64,000 nucleotides of DNA, taken from contig CAZSIT010000006.1 in assembly GCA_964607165.1 (NCBI GenBank), positions 1-64,000 of the forward strand. Reading direction: 5' to 3'. The stretch is from DSPP01 sp964607165 (GTDB lineage Bacteria; Zixibacteria; MSB-5A5; DSPP01). Positions 42,590 to 49,987 of the stretch are shown here, piece by piece. Both the position numbers and the translations under genes were made by a program. Position 1 is the first letter of the stretch; each line of letters begins with the position of its first letter. The notes under the pieces are model-generated. The model did not search any database, had not been told where the DNA came from, and saw nothing but the letters and a program-made list of their open reading frames with translations.

Positions 42590-44995
42590 ATGCCGAAAGA
42601 GACTACCGAACCTAACTTTGCCATACCGCACGAGCTGCCAGTAGTGCCTTTAATATCGGCGGTAATCTTTCCGCACGGCGTCACCTCTCTTCACGTACGC
42701 CTCGAAAAAAACATTCGCCTTTTAGAGGAGAATCCCCAGGAAGACAGTCTGGTCTGCGTGGTTGCCCAGAAGGATAAAGCCGCCTCCATCGAAAAACTGG
42801 ACGATTTATACCGAATCGGAGTGGCCGCCCGTATCATCCAGCGAATGAATATGCCCAATCACACCATTCAGGCCGTTTTTCACGGTCTCAACCGGGTGGA
42901 GCTGGAAAGTTTGACCAAAACCAATCCGTACTTGATGGCCCGCCTCCATCCCGTGCATTCGCGGGAGGCCCAGTCGGTTGAAACCGACTTATTGATTGCC
43001 GAGGCTTTAAGTCTTTTCGAACAACTCGTATCTCTGGATTCCCATTATTCGTCTGAATTGGTCAACGTTCTCAAATTGAATCTCTCAACCACCGGCCACT
43101 TCGCCGATTTAATGGCCGGCTATCTGCAGCTTCCTCTCCCGGAGAAGCAATCCATAATGGAAGCGTTGGATACCAAAGAAAGGCTTCACCGCCTGTTGGA
43201 GTCGCTGAATCGCGAAGTCAACAAAAGAAAAGTGGAAACGGACGTTCAGACAAAAGTTCAAAAGGAACTGGAAAAAAACCAACGCGAATATTTTCTGCGC
43301 CAGGAACTGGCCACCATCCAAAAAGAACTGGGGGAAAACCAAACCGAAAAAAGCGAAGCCGCCCGAATGCGCCGGCTGTTAAAAAAAGCCGGCCTCCCCC
43401 GCGAAGTCAAAAAGGAAGCAAACGAAGAGTTGGCCAAACTGACTAAACTTTCAAGCGCTTCTCCCGAATATTATGTCGCTTACAATTATCTCGACTGGGT
43501 AATTCATCTCCCCTGGAACGACAGCGCCAATGAAAACAAGGACCTAAGCTACGCCGAGGAGGTTCTGAATAACGACCACTACGGTTTGGCTAAAGTGAAT
43601 GAGAGAATTTCGGAGTTTCTGGCCGTTCGCAGCCTGAAAAAAGATGCCTCCGGCCCCATTCTCTGCCTGGCCGGCCCGCCCGGCGTCGGAAAAACTTCTT
43701 TGGGCCGCTCGATTGCCAAAGCCACCAACCGGCCTTTCGTCCGCGTTTCGGTCGGCGGAATGAAGGACGAGGCGGAAATTAAAGGCCACCGCCGAACCTA
43801 CATAGGGGCAATGCCCGGAAAAATCATCCAGGGGCTGCGCCGAGCCGGAAGCAAAAACCCGGTTTTCCTGTTGGATGAAATCGACAAACTGGGCGCCGAT
43901 TATCGCGGCGACCCTTCCTCTGCCCTTATGGAAGCCTTGGACCCGGAGCAAAACCGGCAATTTCGGGATTACTTCATTGATTTGCCCTTTGACCTTTCGC
44001 AGGTGATGTTTCTAACCACCGCCAACGTTCTGGATACCATCCCGGCGGCCCTGCGCGACCGGCTGGAAGTAATCGAACTTCCCGGATATACCAATGAAGA
44101 GAAGCTGGAAATTGCCACAGGTTACCTTCTCCCCGCGGCCCTGGAAGCAAACGGCATTTCATCCAAAAATCTGGCTTTGCAGCCGAAGGTGCTGGAAAAA
44201 CTGCTGACGGAATACACGCGCGAAGCCGGCGTCCGTCAGTTTTCCCGGCTCATCTCCTTATTGGCTCGCAAAGCGGCTACTCAAGTAGCCAAAAAAAATG
44301 CGGCCAAAATAACCGTCACTCCCGAACGCCTGGAGGAGTTGCTCGGTCCACCGCCCTTTACGCCCGAAACCTGCTTAAAAAGGTCAGAAGTTGGAGTAGC
44401 CGCCGGTTTGGCCTGGACTCCCGCAGGCGGAGAGCTTTTGTTCATTGAGGCGGCCCGAATGAGGGGTAAAAACAAGCTGATTGTAACCGGACACTTAGGT
44501 GAAGTGATGACCGAATCGGTGCAGGCAGCCCTGTCGTTCGTCCGTTCGCATGCCGCCGAGTTGGGAATCAACTCTCCCAACTTTGATCGCTACGACCTGC
44601 ACATTCACTTTCCGGAAGGAGCTATACCCAAAGACGGGCCCTCGGCCGGACTGGCCGTCGTAGTAGCGCTATCTTCCCTTTTTTCCGAGCGCCCGGTTCG
44701 TCACGATTTGGCGATGACGGGAGAAATCACCTTGAGGGGCAAAGTGCTGCCGGTGGGAGGAATTAAAGAGAAGGTCCTGGCCGCCTATAGGGCCCAAATA
44801 ACCGAAGTAATACTCCCCGAGGGAAATCGTAAGAACTTACCCGATATACCCAGGGAAATCCAATCCAAGCTTACCCTTACTTTCGTTTCCGAAGCTTCCC
44901 AAGCCATCGAACGCGCCTTGATTAACATCATTCTGCCAAAAGCGGAAGATTCGGAAACCTTAAAGGCCCTGAAAAAGCCCGGCCCAAAAAACTAA
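42590..44995 (+). CDS. lon: ATP-dependent Lon protease
   Basis: 801 residues from the ATG at 42590, with GGAGGAG 3 bases upstream. The N-terminal substrate domain LPVVPLISAVIFPHGVTSLH is followed by the coiled-coil QREYFLRQELATIQKELGEN. The AAA+ module has Walker A AGPPGVGKTSLG and Walker B VFLLDEIDKLG. The proteolytic domain has FPEGAIPKDGPSAGLAVVVA with the catalytic Ser and a downstream Lys in GGIKEKVLAA. Length and order match bacterial LonA. It degrades misfolded and regulatory proteins in the cytoplasm. No CIRCE-type heat-shock element is visible in the leader, which it shares with the divergent kinase gene. Confidence 0.97.
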   Translation: MPKETTEPNFAIPHELPVVPLISAVIFPHGVTSLHVRLEKNIRLLEENPQEDSLVCVVAQKDKAASIEKLDDLYRIGVAARIIQRMNMPNHTIQAVFHGLNRVELESLTKTNPYLMARLHPVHSREAQSVETDLLIAEALSLFEQLVSLDSHYSSELVNVLKLNLSTTGHFADLMAGYLQLPLPEKQSIMEALDTKERLHRLLESLNREVNKRKVETDVQTKVQKELEKNQREYFLRQELATIQKELGENQTEKSEAARMRRLLKKAGLPREVKKEANEELAKLTKLSSASPEYYVAYNYLDWVIHLPWNDSANENKDLSYAEEVLNNDHYGLAKVNERISEFLAVRSLKKDASGPILCLAGPPGVGKTSLGRSIAKATNRPFVRVSVGGMKDEAEIKGHRRTYIGAMPGKIIQGLRRAGSKNPVFLLDEIDKLGADYRGDPSSALMEALDPEQNRQFRDYFIDLPFDLSQVMFLTTANVLDTIPAALRDRLEVIELPGYTNEEKLEIATGYLLPAALEANGISSKNLALQPKVLEKLLTEYTREAGVRQFSRLISLLARKAATQVAKKNAAKITVTPERLEELLGPPPFTPETCLKRSEVGVAAGLAWTPAGGELLFIEAARMRGKNKLIVTGHLGEVMTESVQAALSFVRSHAAELGINSPNFDRYDLHIHFPEGAIPKDGPSAGLAVVVALSSLFSERPVRHDLAMTGEITLRGKVLPVGGIKEKVLAAYRAQITEVILPEGNRKNLPDIPREIQSKLTLTFVSEASQAIERALINIILPKAEDSETLKALKKPGPKN

Positions 44996-44999
44996 GCTT

Positions 45000-45320
45000 A
45001 ATAAAATGCACAGTCTCCAGACCTAGGCAACTCTTGTTCAAACAAATGACCGGAAAGTAAAAGCCCAAACGCATACGCCGTCAAAAACCAGCTCCCCTTC
45101 TGGCGCACTCTTCAGAGTGCGAATAGAGGTTCGCCCCGCCAAGCGGGGCGCCGGAAAAAGTTGGTTTCCTTCCCTTCTCCAAGGGAGCCACGACCACCTA
45201 AACCCCAACAAAAGAAGCGTAAACCCTCTAGCCAACGACATTGAAAATTATTAACTATATTTAGAAACAATACACTAAGCTTCATAAAAGTTTTTTGCGT
45301 TTGGTTTTGAAGACCGGAAT
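45000..45320. repeat. Gene-poor gap with two strong hairpins
   Basis: Between lon and fliW. CGCACTC-TTCA-GAGTGCG (45104-45121) and CGCCCCGC-CAA-GCGGGGCG (45132-45150) are perfect inverted repeats 10 bases apart without T-runs. They resemble dispersed repeat elements. No convincing gene. Confidence 0.6.
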
Positions 45321-45785
45321 TTACCTGAACGGCGAGGTCTTTTGAAAATCGGGTCGGCCGTTTCGCAAAAGAAAATGGCGCGTGGAATAGGGGCTTTTTG
45401 AAAGAACCACCTGCTTGGCCAAATGATTCTCCTCATTTAACACAACCGGCCCCATCAAATCCACGGCCGCATCCTGCGGGCAGCCGGAAGGAACGCTGAC
45501 TAATACAAAAACCTTCAGCTTTTTTGCGTCAACAATTTTCAGTTCCCCCAGTTCCCGCGGATCGACTTCGATTCGATAATCGGCAAAGAAGTGCGCAGGA
45601 TCAACCAGTGGAAAAGCAACGCTCGGATCTTCGGCCGATTGGAACCAAACAAACGGGGCGGTATGGGATGGCTCGACCAGATAATACTCCTTTAGCCCCT
45701 CAAACCCCAGAATTCCTTTGGGGATTACGATAGTATCGTTCTTATCAACTTCCAATTTTCCAAACCGGTTGGTCACGATTTCCAT
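45321..45785 (-). CDS. fliW: Flagellar assembly factor FliW
   Basis: 154 residues with the FliW signatures TRFGKLEV-like start (VTNRFGKLEVDKND), IPKGILGFEGLKEYYLVE and FVWFQSAEDPSVAFPLVDP. The C-terminal half is KVFVLVSVPSGCPQDAAVDLMGPVVLN. FliW binds CsrA and is displaced by flagellin, which couples flagellin synthesis to secretion. The ATG is preceded by GGAAGAG. The operon order here is csrA, small ORF, receiver protein, fliW. No flagellin gene is in the window. Confidence 0.95.
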   Translation of the reverse strand: MEIVTNRFGKLEVDKNDTIVIPKGILGFEGLKEYYLVEPSHTAPFVWFQSAEDPSVAFPLVDPAHFFADYRIEVDPRELGELKIVDAKKLKVFVLVSVPSGCPQDAAVDLMGPVVLNEENHLAKQVVLSKSPYSTRHFLLRNGRPDFQKTSPFR

Positions 45786-45934
45786 ATTGTAGGCTCTTCC
45801 ACCGGTAAGGCTATACGCTTTTTTGGTTCTTCGAAGTCATCCAATTCTTCTCCTACTCGTATTGCTAATATCGGCAGCTTCCGGGAATTTGGACACCGTT
45901 CTTAAGCGGCATGATTTTAGATTATAAGAAACCA

Positions 45935-46339
45935 TCATCCCCTGGCCTTTTCATTTCCGACTATACGGCCAATCGCTTCGCCCAGTTCGCGGATCTTGTA
46001 GGGCTTGGCAATAACTCCGGCAAAACCATACTTTTCAAACTCGGACATAACCGGATCATTGGAATAACCGCTCGATACCACCGCCTTTAGTTCGGGGTGG
46101 ATTTCCCGAAGACGGGCAAGGGTCTCCCTGCCGCCCAATCCGCCCGGAACGGTCAAATCCAGTATCACCGCGTCGAAGGGCTGTCCGGCTTCCATAGCCT
46201 GTGAATAGAGTTCGACCGCGCGATTCCCATCTTCAGCCAGAACCACCTCGTAACCAACGTAATTCAACATCTTGGCGCAAACGTTGCGAATGATTTCCTC
46301 GTCATCCATTACCAAAATCTTTCCCTTTTCGGTCACCAC
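45935..46339 (-). CDS. Single-domain response regulator (CheY-like receiver)
   Basis: 134 residues from the GTG at 46339, chosen because GGAGG lies 5 bases upstream; a TTG 18 bases earlier has no ribosome site. One receiver domain is present, with the acidic pair in KILVMDDEEIIRNV, the phosphorylated Asp in DAVILDLTVPGGLGG, the Ser in KAVVSSGYSNDP and the Lys in GVIAKPYKIRELGEAI. This is the REC subtype often found at the end of hybrid histidine kinases. It sits between csrA and fliW, which is unusual. Its partner kinase is not adjacent; the soluble kinase at 40175-42409 is one candidate. Confidence 0.93.
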   Translation of the reverse strand: MVTEKGKILVMDDEEIIRNVCAKMLNYVGYEVVLAEDGNRAVELYSQAMEAGQPFDAVILDLTVPGGLGGRETLARLREIHPELKAVVSSGYSNDPVMSEFEKYGFAGVIAKPYKIRELGEAIGRIVGNEKARG

Positions 46340-46441
46340 TTTATCCTCCGTCTCCAATCTCAGTCAACGCGGTTTTCCAAAAGGGGTCAGGCAGAAAACC
46401 GGCTACCCGGCATAATTTCCAATTGAACACAACGGTCCCGA

Positions 46442-46621
46442 TCAGTCTTCATAATAGACAAACCCGCTGTCCGGGCCGTCGGGCAATTTTCTTGGATCGA
46501 ACGGACGATCGGGGTAAGAGTTGCGATCCGAAGAATTCTTATGGTCTATATTTGAATGTTTGTTCCCAAATTCATTTTTTTCGCTCTCGGATGTCTTCGA
46601 CTTTCTGCTAAATATCCCCAT
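46442..46621 (-). CDS. 59-residue acidic small protein coupled to csrA
   Basis: An open frame MGIFSRKSKTSESEKNEFGN to PDGPDSGFVYYED that starts inside the last codons of csrA (14-base overlap), with GAGAGG 4 bases before the ATG. It is hydrophilic and probably disordered, rich in Ser, Asp, Asn and Lys, and ends in an aromatic-acidic tail. I recognise no family. Overlap, ribosome site and the same strand suggest it is translated with csrA; the receiver gene follows about 100 bases later. It could equally be a chance frame. Confidence 0.5.
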   Translation of the reverse strand: MGIFSRKSKTSESEKNEFGNKHSNIDHKNSSDRNSYPDRPFDPRKLPDGPDSGFVYYED

Positions 46622-46925
46622 TTTTCCTCTCCCTCGTATGGTTTTCCTTTGCTTTGCGAAAATGGATCTCGGCCGGTTTATTTTTCTTCAGCTCTCCCGT
46701 TTTCTCCAACATCGATTTTACCTCCCGCAAATCGGAATCGGAAACCTTTGCCGCTTCGCGGTTTTCGTCCTGAATTTTCAGATATACTTCCTCGCGATGC
46801 ACCATCACCTCCGGCGGCGCATCCACGCCCAAGCGAACCTGGCGCCCAAAAACGCCCAGAATGGTGACTTTGATGTGCTCCCCGATGGTGATGGACTCTC
46901 CCAGCTTGCGTGTCAGAATCAGCAT
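46608..46925 (-). CDS. csrA: Carbon storage regulator CsrA with extended C-terminus
   Basis: 105 residues. The first 60 form the standard CsrA dimer, MLILTRKLGESITIGEHIKV and VRLGVDAPPEVMVHREEVYL. It binds GGA-containing hairpins in mRNA leaders and represses translation. Typical CsrA is 60-75 residues; here a charged 40-residue tail (KVSDSDLREVKSMLEKTG and KNKPAEIHFRKAKENHTRER) is added. AGGAGG precedes the ATG by 4 bases. FliW, which binds CsrA at its C-terminal side, is encoded in the same gene group. Confidence 0.95.
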   Translation of the reverse strand: MLILTRKLGESITIGEHIKVTILGVFGRQVRLGVDAPPEVMVHREEVYLKIQDENREAAKVSDSDLREVKSMLEKTGELKKNKPAEIHFRKAKENHTRERKNGDI

Positions 46926-47028
46926 AAGCCCTCCTTGGCATTAGATTTATCGGCTGTTTATCGTCAAGCCATAAGCGCAAAACAGCGCCAAGAGCATTGG
47001 CAAGAATTCCGCCGTGCTTTAAACAAGA

Positions 47029-47052
47029 AAACCCGGTTTTGATAAACGGGTA
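47029..47052 (-). terminator. Weak terminator after the 25-residue microprotein
   Basis: On the minus strand ACCCG-(loop)-CGGGT is followed by TTTTC. The stem is only 5 bp. Confidence 0.35.
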
Positions 47053-47058
47053 TTTTGA

Positions 47059-47136
47059 TTACAAAACAGCCGACTTCACGGCCAAAGGCAAGATTAAGAG
47101 TATTAAAATCACCAGCCAAAACAAAAGTTTCTTCAT
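47059..47136 (-). CDS. 25-residue hydrophobic microprotein
   Basis: The frame reads MKKLLFWLVILILLILPLAV then KSAVL and a stop. A purine-rich site (GGAAGGA) stands 5 bases before the ATG. The peptide has the profile of a single membrane helix with positive start, or of a detached signal peptide. It is followed by a weak terminator and faces away from the FG-GAP gene. The function is unknown. Small hydrophobic peptides can be regulators or type I toxins, but nothing here proves either. Confidence 0.45.
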   Translation of the reverse strand: MKKLLFWLVILILLILPLAVKSAVL

Positions 47137-47343
47137 CTTTTCCTTCCTAAGAAAAAAAATTCAAGTCGTTCATTCCTCCACTCATCTTTTCATAAGGCAA
47201 CCCAAATGCCATATTCCAAGTCGCTTCGATTATTTCTAAATCGTTGGGCGATTTGGTCTTGACGCCAAAACAGGGGACACGTGAAAATAAAACCCGGACA
47301 AAAAGCAACTTTTTCCAAACCACCCAGGAACATTTTTCCGTGC

Positions 47344-47371
47344 TTGTTGCTCTATCTATCTTAGGTATATT
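47344..47371 (+). promoter_or_regulatory. Promoter placing the transcript start at the ATG (leaderless)
   Basis: TTGTTG (47344-47349), a 16-base spacer and TATATT (47366-47371) stand 6 bases before the ATG at 47378. No ribosome site precedes that ATG. Confidence 0.5.
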
Positions 47372-47377
47372 TATTGT

Positions 47378-48715
47378 ATGAACGGGAGCCACTGTGTCCC
47401 AAAAACAATCTTAGGTCTTCTATTTTTGATTTCTACGGCAATTGCCCAACCGAAAGTGGAGATTAAATATCGATTGAACGGCCCCGCCGGTTCTCACTTC
47501 GGCTGGAGCGTTTCAAAAATAGGAGACGTCGATGGCGACTACGCGCCCGATATCATAATCGGTGCGCCCCAGGCCTCTCCAAACGGTAAAACCGCCGCCG
47601 GCTCAATTTTCATCTACTCCGGCAAAACCGGGAAACTAATTTCCAGAAAGGATGGAGCCAACGCTGCCGACCGCTTCGGACAAATCCTTTGCGGTTTTGC
47701 CGACCTGAATGGCGACCCAAAAGGAGATTTTGCCGTAGGCCTTCCGGAAGCGGATCCGGATGGAAAAATCCAGGCCGGTTCGGTATTGGCTTTTTCCGGA
47801 ACAAACGGCCGGCTGCTTTATCAAGTAAACGGGCGCGCGCCGTTTGAGCTTTTTGGCCAGACACTATGTAACGCGGGTGATGTAAACCGGGATGGCCACG
47901 AAGACTTTGCCGCCGGCGCTCCAAATGCAAGTTCGGGAGCGAATGCGGCGACCGGAGCAATACGGGTTTTTTCCGGGCAGGACGGCCGGCTTATTTTCGA
48001 AGTCCCGGGCCAACAACCCGGCGAACTATTAAGTGTTTGTGCCGCCGCCGAAGACGTGAACGGTGATGGATTTGCCGATTTACTCATCGGCCATCCCAAT
48101 GCCGATTGGAAGGGAATAAAACAAGCCGGCATCGTTCAAATCTTTTCCGGCGCGCTAAACGGCGCTAACCGATTGCTGTTTGAATTGGGCGGCAACAAGG
48201 AAAGACAGAACTTCGGCCAATATCTCGCCGGAGCGGGCGACCTGAACGGCGATAAAAGAGCCGACTTTATCGTCGGCGCGCCGATTGATTGCCACAATGG
48301 CGAAGCCTTCGTTTACTCTGGAGGTACCAAAAATCTTCTTTTTCATTTGTCCCATCCTCCCGGCCAATTCTGTCATTTCGGAGAGACCGTAACCGCCGCA
48401 GGAGATTTGGATGGAGACGGAATTCAAGATTTGGCGGTCGGAAGCGCTACCGACTCACCCGAGGGAAAAAGTTTGGCCGGCCATTTGAAACTCTTTTCCG
48501 GCGCCACCGGTAAAGAATTTTTTGACCTCAAAGGCACCGAACCCGAAAGCCGCCTTGGTTTTTCGGTTGCCGCTCTGGGAGACGTTGACGCTGATGGAGC
48601 CACTGAATTTGCGGTTGGCGTTCCCTATGCCACTTCGACCAAAGGGCCGCAAGGGGGGCAGGTTTTAATTTTCACATTGCAGGCCAAAACCCGCTCAAAA
48701 ACGACTGAAAAATGA
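47378..48715 (+). CDS. Secreted seven-bladed FG-GAP (integrin-alpha-like) protein
   Basis: 445 residues. Signal peptide TILGLLFLISTAIA. Seven FG-GAP blades fill the mature protein, each with F/L-G-x-x-V and a DxDGD or DVNGDG calcium loop followed by a hydrophobic strand (IGDVDGDYAPDIIIGAPQA and AGDLNGDKRADFIVGAPID among them). That is exactly one propeller. In contrast to the protein at 4708-8847 there is no dockerin or sorting tail. It is related in sequence to that protein. No ribosome site stands before the ATG; a promoter -10 is 7 bases upstream. Confidence 0.9.
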   Translation: MNGSHCVPKTILGLLFLISTAIAQPKVEIKYRLNGPAGSHFGWSVSKIGDVDGDYAPDIIIGAPQASPNGKTAAGSIFIYSGKTGKLISRKDGANAADRFGQILCGFADLNGDPKGDFAVGLPEADPDGKIQAGSVLAFSGTNGRLLYQVNGRAPFELFGQTLCNAGDVNRDGHEDFAAGAPNASSGANAATGAIRVFSGQDGRLIFEVPGQQPGELLSVCAAAEDVNGDGFADLLIGHPNADWKGIKQAGIVQIFSGALNGANRLLFELGGNKERQNFGQYLAGAGDLNGDKRADFIVGAPIDCHNGEAFVYSGGTKNLLFHLSHPPGQFCHFGETVTAAGDLDGDGIQDLAVGSATDSPEGKSLAGHLKLFSGATGKEFFDLKGTEPESRLGFSVAALGDVDADGATEFAVGVPYATSTKGPQGGQVLIFTLQAKTRSKTTEK

Positions 48716-48798
48716 GCCGGCAAAAATTCCGCCGCCCTTGAAAAAACAAGTTTGCAAGGCCGTCTTGTTTCCAACCCGCTTCAGTATATCTTAAGCGC

Positions 48799-49725
48799 AT
48801 GTCTCCGGTCTTTGAATTGGAAAAACTTTCTTATCCTGAAATTGATGCTTTGGAACGGGACAAAACTCTCGTATTCCTACCCCTCTCTCCGCTCGAGGAG
48901 CACGGCACCCATCTGCCGGTTGGAGTGGATTTCTTTAATGCCGCTTTCTTTGCCCGCCAAGCGGCGGAAAACTTGGTCGCCGAGCGGCCCGACCTAAACG
49001 TTCTTTTGTACCCCTGCATTCCAATTGGAACCAATACCTTTCAAATGGTCGGTTCCATCTGGGTAACGGCGAAAACATTAAAGCGCTTGATTGTTGAAAT
49101 TGCGAGTTCTTTGGCCAAGTTCGGTTTCCGTAAAATTGCGCTTTTCTCGGCCCACGGCGGTCCCTTGCACCTCCTCGCTTTGGAGGAGGCTTGCTTTCAC
49201 GCCCGCCGCAAGCTGCGCGCAGAAATCATCCTCCCCGGACAGGCCCCGACCATAAAATTCTTGCGCGGCCAATACACTTCCCAAGTCGAAAACGCCCTGG
49301 GCCGCAAGCTGACCGAAGAAGAAAAAAAAGCCCTGCCCCACGATTTTCACGCCGGTTGGTGGGAAACTTCGATGATGTTATTCCTCTTTCCCCAACTGGT
49401 CAAGCCGGAATACAAAAAATTAGACCCGGTTTTAGCCGGCTTGAAAGACTTGCGAACGTCAGCTATTCCAAAATTGGGAAAAGGTGAAGGGTATATGGGC
49501 TCGCCGGCTTTGGCTTCGAGAGAATTTGGCCAGGCTACCGCCGACCTTTTCTGCCGTATTGGTCATTCAACTCTTCTAAAGTTAGCCAAAGGCGAGGACA
49601 CATCGGAGGAGACCGAGACCATTTTGACCCAAATCGTTCGCTGGAAATTCTGGCTTAGCCGGGCACTGGTTCTCTCCGGTATTATCCTAATCCTCTTTCT
49701 CTTTTTCAAAGGCGTTCTGCATTGA
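48799..49725 (+). CDS. Creatininase-family amidohydrolase with C-terminal membrane anchor
   Basis: 308 residues. Creatininase fold: metal motif LSPLEEHGTHLPVGVDFF (E-x-H-G-x-HLP), the His in IALFSAHGGPLHLLALEE and the acidic site in HDFHAGWWETSMMLFLFPQL. Family members include creatinine amidohydrolase and enzymes such as MftE and FAPy deformylase; the substrate here is unknown. The last 25 residues form a hydrophobic helix (ALVLSGIILILFLFFKGVL), which is unusual and suggests tethering to the membrane. The ATG has no clear ribosome site; TATATC lies 8 bases upstream. Confidence 0.88.
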   Translation: MSPVFELEKLSYPEIDALERDKTLVFLPLSPLEEHGTHLPVGVDFFNAAFFARQAAENLVAERPDLNVLLYPCIPIGTNTFQMVGSIWVTAKTLKRLIVEIASSLAKFGFRKIALFSAHGGPLHLLALEEACFHARRKLRAEIILPGQAPTIKFLRGQYTSQVENALGRKLTEEEKKALPHDFHAGWWETSMMLFLFPQLVKPEYKKLDPVLAGLKDLRTSAIPKLGKGEGYMGSPALASREFGQATADLFCRIGHSTLLKLAKGEDTSEETETILTQIVRWKFWLSRALVLSGIILILFLFFKGVLH

Positions 49726-49987
49726 GAAAACTTAGAAACTCTCCATTTGACAGAGCGGAAGAACACTCGTAACTTAAAGCTTTAATATTTTTGTTTGGTT
49801 TTAGAGATTAGCAATTCTATGCAAGCGCTTTCAATGGGATGATTCCCACACTCAAAACCGGGTGATAACAAAAAGGCTGACAAACAGTTACTGCTCTAAT
49901 TTTCTGGTAGTCTTCGGGCACAAAGGTTGCGTGGTTAAAGCACGGGAAAAGCCCCGCAAGCCTGGGGCCGAAAAAAGGAGAAAACGG
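49726..49987 (+). other. Leader region without recognised gene
   Basis: A 262-base gap. The last 70 bases (about 49916-49980) are rich in paired G/C segments (GTTGCGTGG, GCACGGGAAAAGCCCCGC, AAGCCTGGGGCC) and could be a structured RNA. I looked for a c-di-GMP riboswitch and did not find the full consensus. Confidence 0.4.

Noticed and set aside
45038..45241. 67-codon minus-strand frame between lon and fliW
   Set aside because: It is mostly built from the two hairpins and has no ribosome site or recognisable fold.
47147..47392. 81-codon minus-strand frame upstream of the FG-GAP gene
   Set aside because: It crosses the FG-GAP promoter, lacks a ribosome site and has an unlikely composition.
49916..49980. 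Possible c-di-GMP (GEMM) riboswitch before the BACON-domain protein
   Set aside because: Fragments such as GGAAAAG and CCGCAAGCC are present, but the order and spacing of the GEMM consensus are not met.
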